The translations under genes and the position numbers were made by a program. A DNA stretch of 64,000 nt from Arthrobacter sp. AFG7.2 (lineage in GTDB: Bacteria; Actinomycetota; Actinomycetes; Actinomycetales; Micrococcaceae), in contig NZ_PJMB01000005.1 of assembly GCF_002892835.1 (NCBI RefSeq), positions 186,001 through 250,000 of the forward strand, written 5' to 3'. Positions 29,416 to 37,700 of the stretch are shown one piece after another; positions within the stretch are counted from its first letter, which is position 1, and every line of letters begins with the position of its first letter. The notes beneath the pieces are model-generated. The model worked only from the letters and a program-made list of their open reading frames with translations. It searched no databases and was not told where the DNA came from.

Positions 29416-29469
29416 GCGCCATCACTTTTGGTCCCGATAGGGGTTTATAGCGACCGAAAGTGATGGCGC
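29416..29469. terminator. 18-bp palindrome downstream of ppc
   Basis: GCGCCATCACTTTTGGTC (29416-29433) pairs with GACCGAAAGTGATGGCGC (29452-29469), 18 bp with one G-U. It begins 8 bases after the ppc stop. No U tract follows on the plus strand, so it may act as a 3' stabiliser, a Rho-dependent or bidirectional signal, or be a dispersed palindromic element. Confidence 0.6.
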
Positions 29470-29497
29470 ACCATCGGGTTTGGATAAGGTTGGGGAC

Positions 29498-29803
29498 ATG
29501 CCTTCCTTCCAGACCCGCCTGAAAATCACCGGGCTCCGGCCGGGCAATCCGCCCGAAGCCGTGATGGACACCGCGGTGGAGGCGCTCGGGACCCGGCACC
29601 ACGTGGAGGCACATCAGCTGCAGCTTGCCGGGGGAGTGCCGCTGCTGAACCTGCGCTTCCTCGTCGATGCCACCGAGTACAACGGGGAGAACCGGCAGGC
29701 GCTGGAATCGGCAGCCATGATGCGTGACGCCGTCGAAAACGTTGCGTTGACCGGGTCACTGACCGTGCTGCGCCGAAACCGGGGCCGCTGGTCTCCGGTG
29801 TAG
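29498..29803 (+). CDS. conserved-type small protein, unknown
   Basis: 101 residues, AAGG site 10 bases before the ATG. A small alpha/beta protein: FQTRLKITGL strand, helix, then LLNLRFLVDA strand and SLTVLRRNRGRW at the end. It resembles an ACT- or ferredoxin-like fold, but I do not recognise the family. It is small, well started and between ppc and a convergent DedA gene, so I judge it real. Confidence 0.6.
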   Translation: MPSFQTRLKITGLRPGNPPEAVMDTAVEALGTRHHVEAHQLQLAGGVPLLNLRFLVDATEYNGENRQALESAAMMRDAVENVALTGSLTVLRRNRGRWSPV

Positions 29804-29826
29804 CAAACCTCCGCAAAGACTGATGC

Positions 29827-30480
29827 TCAGGGCTCGGGCGCCAGCGGCCCAGGTTCGTCCACCGGGGACGGGTTGCCCTTCCGGCGGGTGACAATAACGC
29901 CGACGACGGCCCCCACTATCAGGCCGAGCACCACACCAATGAGTGAGCTGGCCCAGAACGGCAGTCCGGTGGCTGAGCCGGTGAAATATCCGAGGCCCAC
30001 CAGCCAGCACGCCCACAATACGGCGCCGATTCCGGCGCACAGGCTGAAACCCCGGACGGCAACATCGGCGATGCCTGCGGCGGCGGAGGTGGCAAGACGG
30101 CCCCCGGGGATGAAGCGCGCTCCGATGATGGTTCCGTAGGTGGAAGACCGTCCGGCCCTGGCAATGGCCTCATGGATCCCTCGGTGAACCCGGCGGCCCC
30201 AGTTCCAGCGGTCCAGCACATGGCTCAGCCGCCGCCGGAAGAGCTGGAACACCACCATGTCGCCGAGCCAAGACGCCACGGCGGAGAGGAGCCCCACCAG
30301 GAAAACGTTCGTCCGGCCATCGGCGGACAGGGCCCCGCCGGTGATCACCACCATCTCGGAGGGGACAAGGGGAAAGATGGCATCGCCGAGCACTACGGGG
30401 ATGATCCAAAAGTAGATCGCAGCCCCCCAGCTCTCAGCGCTGCCGAAGTCCATGGCCACAAGGTACCGCACTTTGGGCAT
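29827..30480 (-). CDS. DedA/SNARE-associated family membrane protein
   Basis: About 217 residues with about four membrane segments. The first segment reads IYFWIIPVVLGDAIFPLVPSEM, where the proline-containing region is typical of DedA proteins, and ARFIPGGRLATSAAAG matches the conserved DedA basic loop. DedA proteins are proton-dependent lipid flippases or scramblases; the lipid here is not known. Starts at 30480 or 30453 are possible; neither has a good Shine-Dalgarno. Confidence 0.82.
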   Translation of the reverse strand: MPKVRYLVAMDFGSAESWGAAIYFWIIPVVLGDAIFPLVPSEMVVITGGALSADGRTNVFLVGLLSAVASWLGDMVVFQLFRRRLSHVLDRWNWGRRVHRGIHEAIARAGRSSTYGTIIGARFIPGGRLATSAAAGIADVAVRGFSLCAGIGAVLWACWLVGLGYFTGSATGLPFWASSLIGVVLGLIVGAVVGVIVTRRKGNPSPVDEPGPLAPEP

Positions 30481-30539
30481 GCGGGAACCGGCGGAAGTCC
30501 GCAGAATATCTGGTGGAAAAGCCCGCGGCACGGCCCGGA

Positions 30540-31523
30540 TCAGGAGCCTGCGCGCGCCGCCTCGCTGAGTTCCAGCCGGCTGCGGTACTCCGCCGGCTTT
30601 CCGGTGATGGGATCAATGAACCGGATGCCGCGGGCCAGGAGCTGAAGGGGCCTGGTGTAGTCGTCCGGGGCCTTGTCCAGCAGGTCGGGGTAGAAGGCGT
30701 CGTTGATGATGCCCAGCCCCAGCGAGGCCATGTGCACCCGGAGCTGGTGGGTTTTTCCGGTGTGCGGCTCCAGGCGGTACCGCGCGAGCCGGCCGGAACT
30801 GCCGGGCGCCCAGGCGGTGGTGCCGGCCGCGGCCGAAGAAGCGCCGCCGTCGAACGTTTCCAGCTGCTCGATCCGGGTTTCGGCGTTCGGTTCGCCGTCC
30901 ACCACCTCGGCGAGCAGGTAGCTGCGGGATTTGGTCATGCGGTTGCGGACCACCACGGGAAATTCGACGGCGGCGTGGCCAGGTGCCGGATCGGCGGCGG
31001 AGACGCACTCATATTCCTTCTGCACCTGGCGCTTCTCGAAGAGCACCTGGTATTTGCCGCGCGTCTGCGGGTTGGTGGAGAAGAGGAGGATGCCCGCCGT
31101 CATGCGGTCCAGCCTGTGCATGGGGATCAGGTCCGGCAGCCCCAGCTGGTTGCGCAGCCGCACCAGGGCCGATTCCTGGATGTAGGTGCCGCCCGGGGTG
31201 GTGGGCAGGAAGTGCGGCTTGTCCACCACCAGCAGGTGCTCGTCCTGGTGCAGGATGGCGATGTCCACCGGAATCCGGGTCTCCGGCGGGAGGCTGCGGT
31301 AATACCAGATGAAGGTGTGGTGCTGGAGGGGAGTGCTGCGGTCCAGGGGTTTCCCGCCCTCGCCAACGATCTCACCGGCGTCGAACCTGTCCTCGATGCC
31401 CTGCGGATCGATGTGTCCCCAGCGGTGCATCATGTAGTCCATGGCAGTGTCCCATGGGCCCTCGTCGGGGAGGCGGAGCCGGGTGGCATTCACGCCGTCG
31501 CGCACGGGAAGGGGGGATTGCAT
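30540..31523 (-). CDS. RluA-family pseudouridine synthase
   Basis: 327 residues. It carries the catalytic motif HRLDRMTAG with Asp139, plus VVDKPHFLPTTP at about 100-111 and the terminal RVHMASLGLGI. Members convert uridine to pseudouridine in rRNA or tRNA. The extra N-terminal segment (about 1-85) is typical of the actinobacterial RluA-like group that is not a simple RluA or RluD. The target is not predictable. ATG at 31523; a GTG one codon earlier is also possible. Confidence 0.9.
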   Translation of the reverse strand: MQSPLPVRDGVNATRLRLPDEGPWDTAMDYMMHRWGHIDPQGIEDRFDAGEIVGEGGKPLDRSTPLQHHTFIWYYRSLPPETRIPVDIAILHQDEHLLVVDKPHFLPTTPGGTYIQESALVRLRNQLGLPDLIPMHRLDRMTAGILLFSTNPQTRGKYQVLFEKRQVQKEYECVSAADPAPGHAAVEFPVVVRNRMTKSRSYLLAEVVDGEPNAETRIEQLETFDGGASSAAAGTTAWAPGSSGRLARYRLEPHTGKTHQLRVHMASLGLGIINDAFYPDLLDKAPDDYTRPLQLLARGIRFIDPITGKPAEYRSRLELSEAARAGS

Positions 31524-31645
31524 CACCGGTCCATTCTACCGGCGGTCCTTGCTGCCCTTGCGGAGCGCCCGTCACAGCGCTGCTGCGCAACGGCCACAGC
31601 AGGCTGACAGATTCAGCATGCGCCAGGTAATTTCCGTGTCCCGGC

Positions 31646-33166
31646 TCAGGCGATGGCCACAGCAGGAGCGTTTTTAAGGCTGCGCCGGAGCTGCGGGGCC
31701 GCATCCAGCCGGTCCTGCGCTGACCGCAAGGCCAGGACCGCAGCCTCCAGCTTTTCGGGCGGCAGGGTGAAGGGCACCCGGAGGTAGCGCTCGAAGGCGC
31801 CGCCAATCCCGAAGCGCGGTCCTGCCGCCAGCCTGATCCCAAAGTCGGGGGCAATGACAGTCAGGGCGGTGCTGATCGGAGCGGGCAGCCTGCACCAGGC
31901 GGACAGGCCGCCGGCGGGATACGCCGTCTCCCACTCCGGCAGGTGTCCGGCAAGGAGCTCCAGAAGGGCGGCGCGGCTGTCCCGCAGGGCGGCAATCCGT
32001 GCCGGCAGTGGCTCGTCCAAGGCCCGGACCAGGTGGGCGGCGTCCAGTTGTTCCATGAGGGGTCCGCCGAGGTCAAGTGAGGTCCTGGCCGCCGCAAACC
32101 GCTGGACGAGGTCCTCCGAGGCCCTGATCCAACCAATGCGGAGCCCGCCCCAATGGGACTTGCTGAGCGAGCCGATGGTTACCACTGCCGGACTGAAGGC
32201 GGCAACCGGAGCGGTCCCGGCGCCGTCGAGGTTCAGCTCCCGGAGGGTTTCATCCACCACCAGGACCGTTCCGGCGGCCGCAGCCGCCCGGACCAGCTGG
32301 CGGCGCTGGAGGTCGGGCATGAGCTGGCCCGTGGGGTTGTGGAAATCCGGTACCACGTAGGCCAGCCTGGGCCGCTGCTGCTGCAGCGCCGCCTGTACTG
32401 CATCCATGTCCCACGTCTGGGCCGCCCTGCCATGGGCTCCGTGGATGCCCGCCCCGGTCCCGCCCGAAAATGCCACCGGGACCGGCCTGCAGCCCGCCGC
32501 CCGGATGGCGTCCAGGGCATTGGGGTAGCTGGGGTGTTCCACCAGCACCCGGTCCTGCCTGCCGGCGAGGGCGCGAAGAATGATGTTGAGGGCATGCTGC
32601 GCCCCCGACGTCACCAGGATCTGGCCGGCGGTGGTGGGCGCCCCGGCCGCGGTGTAGCGCGCCGCCACTGCCTCCCGCAGCGGGAGCAGGCCGATGGCGT
32701 CGTAGCCGAACCCGGGGAGCAGGGCCGGAAGTTCGGTGAGGGCGGCCGCGAACGCCCGGTGCACCACCTCGCCGCTGGCAGGAAGGGATGCGTACGCGAG
32801 GTCGATGAGTCCCTCCGGGGCAGCAAGCCCAGGGGCCGTCAGCGCCGGATCGTTCCGCACCGGACCCGTGAACAGCGTGGTCCCCGCAGGGGTGAGGCGC
32901 GGAATCCGCGTCCGGCTCCTGCTGCCCTGGCCGCCGGTCAGGAAACCCTGCTCGCGGAGCAGGCCATAGGCGGCGGTGACCATGGTCCGGCTGACGCCCA
33001 GGGTTTCGGACAGTGCACGCTCACTGGGCAGGGCGGTGTCCAAAGCCACCCGGCCATCGAGCACCAGCAGGCGGACGACGTCGGCCAGCTCGCGGTAGCC
33101 GGGCGTCGCGCCGACATTCCACTCGCCCAGGAGGCGGGAAAGGCCGGAGGCGGTAAGGGATGCCAT
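31646..33166 (-). CDS. MocR/GntR-type PLP-dependent transcriptional regulator (YczR-like)
   Basis: 506 residues. N-terminal GntR winged helix (about 25-90, ALPSERALSETLGVSR) followed by an aminotransferase-like fold domain with PLP lysine K336 in IGSLSKSHWGG and the PDFHNPTG segment. This is the MocR architecture. In actinobacteria and firmicutes the regulator next to a YczE membrane protein is YczR, and here the YczE gene is divergent. The ATG at 33166 has no Shine-Dalgarno but sits 6 bases after a GATACT -10 element (with TTGAAT at -35), so the transcript is probably leaderless. Confidence 0.9.
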   Translation of the reverse strand: MASLTASGLSRLLGEWNVGATPGYRELADVVRLLVLDGRVALDTALPSERALSETLGVSRTMVTAAYGLLREQGFLTGGQGSRSRTRIPRLTPAGTTLFTGPVRNDPALTAPGLAAPEGLIDLAYASLPASGEVVHRAFAAALTELPALLPGFGYDAIGLLPLREAVAARYTAAGAPTTAGQILVTSGAQHALNIILRALAGRQDRVLVEHPSYPNALDAIRAAGCRPVPVAFSGGTGAGIHGAHGRAAQTWDMDAVQAALQQQRPRLAYVVPDFHNPTGQLMPDLQRRQLVRAAAAAGTVLVVDETLRELNLDGAGTAPVAAFSPAVVTIGSLSKSHWGGLRIGWIRASEDLVQRFAAARTSLDLGGPLMEQLDAAHLVRALDEPLPARIAALRDSRAALLELLAGHLPEWETAYPAGGLSAWCRLPAPISTALTVIAPDFGIRLAAGPRFGIGGAFERYLRVPFTLPPEKLEAAVLALRSAQDRLDAAPQLRRSLKNAPAVAIA

Positions 33167-33169
33167 CAG

Positions 33170-33207
33170 GCCAGTATCTCAGACTGGCTATGTAATTCAA
33201 TGCCAGT
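33170..33207. promoter_or_regulatory. MocR/YczE divergent operator: three GCCAGT half-sites
   Basis: GCCAGT (33170-33175), ACTGGC (33183-33188) and GCCAGT (33202-33207) lie in the 61-bp gap between the divergent genes. The first two form a 7-base-spaced inverted repeat and overlap the likely MocR -10 element; the third is a direct copy. MocR proteins often bind such multi-half-site arrays, so autoregulation plus control of yczE is likely. Confidence 0.6.
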
Positions 33208-33227
33208 TTTCTGGGAGAGTCATAGTC

Positions 33228-33917
33228 ATGTTGACCCGCAGACTCCTTCAGCTCTTTATCGGCCTCGCCATGTACGGCATCTCCCTGGCCATGTTCATCC
33301 GTGCCGGACTGGGCCTGGACCCGTGGGACGTCTTTCACCAGGGGGTCGCCGGCAGGACAGGGCTCAGCATCGGCGCGGTGGTCATCATCGTAAGTTTCCT
33401 GGTCCTCCTGCTCTGGATTCCGCTGCGGCAGTGGCCGGGTTTCGGCACCCTGTGCAACGCAGTCCTGGTTGGCCTCTTTGCGGACGTCGGCCTCGCCCTG
33501 ATCCCCGCCGTCTCCCACCTGGGCGGGCAGGCCGGCCTGCTTGCCGCCGCCGTGCTGCTGAACGGCATCGCCTCGGCCTGCTACATCGGTGCCCGGTTCG
33601 GTCCCGGCGCCCGCGACGGGCTGATGACAGGTCTGGCCAGGCGCACCGGCTGGTCCGTCAGGTGGTCCCGCACGCTGATTGAAATCGTGGTCCTGGCCGT
33701 TGGGTGGTTCCTTGGCGGGTCCGTGGGAGTGGGCACTGTTGTCTACGCCCTTGCCATTGGGCCCCTGGTCCAGCTGCTGCTTCCGGTGTTCATGGCGCCC
33801 CCTGCGCCGGCCCGTCAAAGTGGCGCCGGGGAGGGCGGCAACTCAGCAAGCCGTGCCGGCTCCGGAAGCCGCGGCAGCGGAAATACAACGCCGGATGCGC
33901 TGGCCAGCACGAAGTAA
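33228..33917 (+). CDS. YczE/YyaS-type membrane protein
   Basis: 229 residues with about five membrane segments in the first 190 residues, then a hydrophilic low-complexity tail (about 200-229). The N-terminus (LFIGLAMYGISLAMFIRAGLG) and GARDGLMTGLARRTG fit the YczE family. YczE members have been linked to surfactin-type synthesis in Bacillus but the molecular role is unknown. It pairs with the divergent MocR regulator. Confidence 0.85.
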   Translation: MLTRRLLQLFIGLAMYGISLAMFIRAGLGLDPWDVFHQGVAGRTGLSIGAVVIIVSFLVLLLWIPLRQWPGFGTLCNAVLVGLFADVGLALIPAVSHLGGQAGLLAAAVLLNGIASACYIGARFGPGARDGLMTGLARRTGWSVRWSRTLIEIVVLAVGWFLGGSVGVGTVVYALAIGPLVQLLLPVFMAPPAPARQSGAGEGGNSASRAGSGSRGSGNTTPDALASTK

Positions 33918-33941
33918 GGCGGCGGGCGGGAGCCAGGAATC

Positions 33942-34772
33942 CTAGGCCAACAACGGCTGGCATTTGGGGCAGAAGTAGATGTCCCGCTCCTCGTCGCCGT
34001 TCAGCTTGCCCAGCACCCCGCGGCGGACGGGTGTTCCGCACTTCAGGCAGGGCTGGTGTTCACGGCGGTAGACCCAGTAGCCCGGCCGGCCCGCCATCCT
34101 CCCTACAGGCATGCCCCTGGCGTTGAGGATTGTGACCCGGCGGCCGGGGCCAAGGTTAACCTCCAGGAGCTGCTTGGCGTCTGTCATCATGGTCCGCAGG
34201 TCCTGCACTGCCGATACTGGCGAGGCGGGGTGTACGCCCGAGAGGAAGCACGCCTCGCACCGGTAGATATTGCCGATTCCAGCGAGGTTGCGCTGGTCCA
34301 GCAAGGCCACGCCGATAGGGACGTCCGGGGCTGCCCGGACCCTCCGCTCCGCCTCGTCCAGGTCCCAGTCCGGCCCCAGCAGGTCCGGGCCAAGGAACCC
34401 GACGATCGAATCCTCGCCGGCCGTGGCCACTACTTCCACCACGCCGAGGGAAAATCCGACGGCGTCCGCCACCGCGGTGCGCAGCACGCACCGCGCCGTG
34501 TAGCCGGGCTTGCGCCACTTTCCACCCGGCGGGTAGACCTGCCAGGTGCCCTCCATTTTCAGGTGCGAATGGATGGTGAGTTTCTTGTCGTCCGGTCCCA
34601 CAACGCGCATCAGCAGGTGCTTGCCGCGGGGCACCACCTCGGCCACAGTCCAGCCGGCCAGGTTGAGGGTGGCAAACCGGGGCACGCGGAAGTCCGAAGC
34701 GAGCAGCGTTTGTCCTGCCAGGGCCTGGTGCAGCTGCTGTGCTGCACGCCAGACGGAATCACCCTCAGGCAC
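33942..34772 (-). CDS. nei: DNA glycosylase/AP lyase of the Fpg/Nei family (Nei2-like)
   Basis: 276 residues. The start MPEGDS gives, after Met removal, the catalytic Pro and Glu of the Nei branch. It has LLMRVVGPDDKKLTIHSHLK and GIGNIYRCE at the H2TH region, and a C-terminal zinc finger (CLKC at about 245, then YFCPKCQ near 266). It excises oxidised pyrimidines. GTG start with AAAGGACT upstream; it overlaps the end of lhr by 8 bases, so translation is likely coupled to it. Such pairing with a DNA helicase suggests co-function in repair. Confidence 0.9.
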   Translation of the reverse strand: MPEGDSVWRAAQQLHQALAGQTLLASDFRVPRFATLNLAGWTVAEVVPRGKHLLMRVVGPDDKKLTIHSHLKMEGTWQVYPPGGKWRKPGYTARCVLRTAVADAVGFSLGVVEVVATAGEDSIVGFLGPDLLGPDWDLDEAERRVRAAPDVPIGVALLDQRNLAGIGNIYRCEACFLSGVHPASPVSAVQDLRTMMTDAKQLLEVNLGPGRRVTILNARGMPVGRMAGRPGYWVYRREHQPCLKCGTPVRRGVLGKLNGDEERDIYFCPKCQPLLA

Positions 34773-37700
34773 GGATTCTCAGTCCTTTCGGGGTGGAGTA
34801 GGCACCGGCAGAGCTGAGCGCGGCGGCGACGGGGGTGTCCAGGATGCCGTGGCCATTCACTTTCTCCATGATCAGTTTGTCTACTGCCCCGCGGGTCACC
34901 ACACCCACCAGCGCCGACCCGGCCGCCGCGAGGACGGTTTCATCGTCGCTGAAGGCCAGCAGAGTCTTCCCGCCCCGTTCCACGTAGAGGACGAGGGCGC
35001 CGTCCACCAGCACCACCAGGGCACCCGCCTTCCGGCCGGGACGGTGCCCGCTGCCGGCGTCGTCATGGAGGGCCGGCCACGGGAGGGCCGCACCGTACGG
35101 GTTGGCAGGGTCTGTTGCCGCGAGCGCAAGGGCAACGGGTTCGGGCCTGGCCAGCTGCGTGTCCTCGGAGTAGGAACGAAGCCGGTCCACGGTGGCCGGA
35201 ACGGCGAACTGCGCAGCCCCCAGGTGCTCAATGAAGTAACCCCGGCGGCAGCGCCCGGCTTCCTCCAGCCGTGCCAGGACTTTGTACATCAGGCCGAAGC
35301 CGCCCAGGATCTGCTCCGCCATGACCGAGCCCCTGGTCACCACCCCGTAGCGGTCCAGCAGGAGCTCAGCAGTGGCCCGGGCGTGGATGGTGGGGTCGAG
35401 CTCCGGCTGCGGCAGGGCGGACCAGCGGCCGGCAGCCATTGGGGGAGCCGCCGCGCCGCCGGCTGACGTACCGTAGCGGCCGGTCGCCAGGCCCGGTGAA
35501 CCCATGAGCCCGCTTCCATGGGAGCGTCCCAGCCGGCTAAGCCGAGGCGCCCTTGCCCGGGGCGCACGGGCCACCTGCCGGTGGGCCGTGTGGCCGCCGG
35601 CGATCAGCGCGCGGACCGGGGCAAAGGTATCCCCGGTGATCCGGCCTGCCCACGCCAGGTCCCAGAGCGCTGTGACCACTTCCTGGTCGCCGAGGACGGA
35701 GTCCATGCCGCCGGCGACGTCGGTCAGTTGCCGGAAAAAGTAGCCGCCGCCGTTGTTCCGCAGATGGTCCAGCAGCCGCTGCTGGGCATCGCCGGGTTCG
35801 TAGTCCATGGCGGGTTTCAGCGTCAGCTCGGCGGAGTCAGCCAGGTGGAGGCTGATCCAGCCGTCATTTCCGGGCAGGGCGCCCGCGCCGGACCACAGAA
35901 CCTCTCCGCTTGCCATCAGTTCATCCAGCATTGCCGGTTGATAGTTGGAGACCCTCCCGGCCAGGACCAGCGGCTCCCACGCCGACGCCGGGATGGGTAC
36001 TCCGGACAGCTGGTCAATGGCGGTGACGATGCCGTCCAGCCCGCGCAGTGCCGGCTGGCCGCGTCCCCCGCCGGGGGTTCTGACGTGCTGCCAGGCGGGC
36101 AGGAAGCGGCCGTAGGCTGCCGCATCCACCGGTTCAACTTCCGCCCGCAGGGCTGCCAGCGAACGACGGCGGAGCTTCCGCAGGACCTCGGCGTCACACC
36201 ACTCGCTGACAGCAACCTGTGGGGGCAGGTTCGGCGAAGGGACATCATCTGCCGGCTGCGCGCCTTGTTCCAGGTCACCGGCGGGAGCGGCTTCGCCATC
36301 ATCCCTGCTGTCCGGGGCAGGTTCCGGCGGTGCGGAATGCGGCCGGAACTCGCCCTCCACCACGCGCCCGTCGGCTGCCAGCCTTTTCAGGGCGGTGCCC
36401 ACCACTGCCACGCCCAGGCCGAGCCGTGCTGCTGCCTCGGCTGCGGTGAAGGGTCCGTGCGTCCGCGCGTACCGCGAAACAAGGTCGCTGAGGGGATCCG
36501 CCACGGGTTCGATGAAGGCGAGCGGGACCCCCATGGGCAACGGAACGCCAATGGCATCCCGAAGCCGCGCGGCGTCCTCCACAGCCGCATACCGTTCTGC
36601 CCCGCCGATATTCACCTTGATGGCACGGTTGGCGCGCTGCAGGGCAAGCAGGTGGGTGGTGGCCTCTGCGTGTTGGGCGTGGCGGGTCTCCACGGGCGTT
36701 TCGATGTGCCCGCTTTCCTCGTGCTCACCTGCCAGGTCCAGGACCGGAGTTCCGGCAGACTCCGTTGCAGCCGCATGCTCTACGGCCACGGCCGGCTCCA
36801 GCCGGGCCGCGACTTCTTCCGGCGCCAGCGGCCCCAGAAGCCGGAGCAGGTCCGCGACTCCCTCCACGCCCCGTACGCGCCTGTCCGGGGCCAGCCGCTG
36901 CAGTTCGCGCTCCGTGGCCTCGATGACCTTGGGGTCCAGGAGTTCGCGCAGTTCAACGCGGCCCAGCAGCTCGTTCAGGAGCGTGGAGTCCAGGGCCAGG
37001 GCAGCGGCACGGCGCTCCGCGAGCGGGGAGTCGCCCTCGTACAGGAACTGCGCCACATAACCGAACAGCAGGGACTTCGCGAACGGGGACGGCTGGGACG
37101 TGGTGGTCTGGACAATCCTCAGCTCGCGCCGCTCCACGGAGGCTGCAATGTCCTTCAGGGCGGGGAGGTCGTAGACGTCCTGCAGGCACTCGCGGACAGT
37201 CTCGAGGACGATGGGAAAAGTGGGGTACTTCCGCGCGACATCGAGCAGCTGGGCGGACCGCTGCCGCTGCTGCCACAGCGGCTGCCGCTTGCCCGGGGTC
37301 TGCCGGGGCAGCAACAAGGCGCGGGCCGAACATTCCCGGAACCGCGAGGCGAAGAGCGCGCTGCCGCCCACCTCGGCGGTGACAATCTGCTCCAACTCCT
37401 CGGGGTCGAAGAGGAACAGCTCAGCGCCCGGCGGCTCATCCTCCATCATGGGCACCCGCAGGACGATCCCGTCGTCGGCGGCCATCGCCGAGCCGTCCAG
37501 GCCGTACCGCTGGTGGAGCCGCTGGCCGACCGCCAGCGCCCAGGGTGCGTGCACGGGCATCCCGAAGGGGCTGTGCAGGATGACACGCCAGTCGCCCAGC
37601 TCATCGTGGAACCGCTCCACCACCAGGGTGGTGTCACTCGGCACCACTTCGGTGGCGAGCTTCTGTTCACTGAGGTACTGGATCAGGTTGTTTGCGGCGA

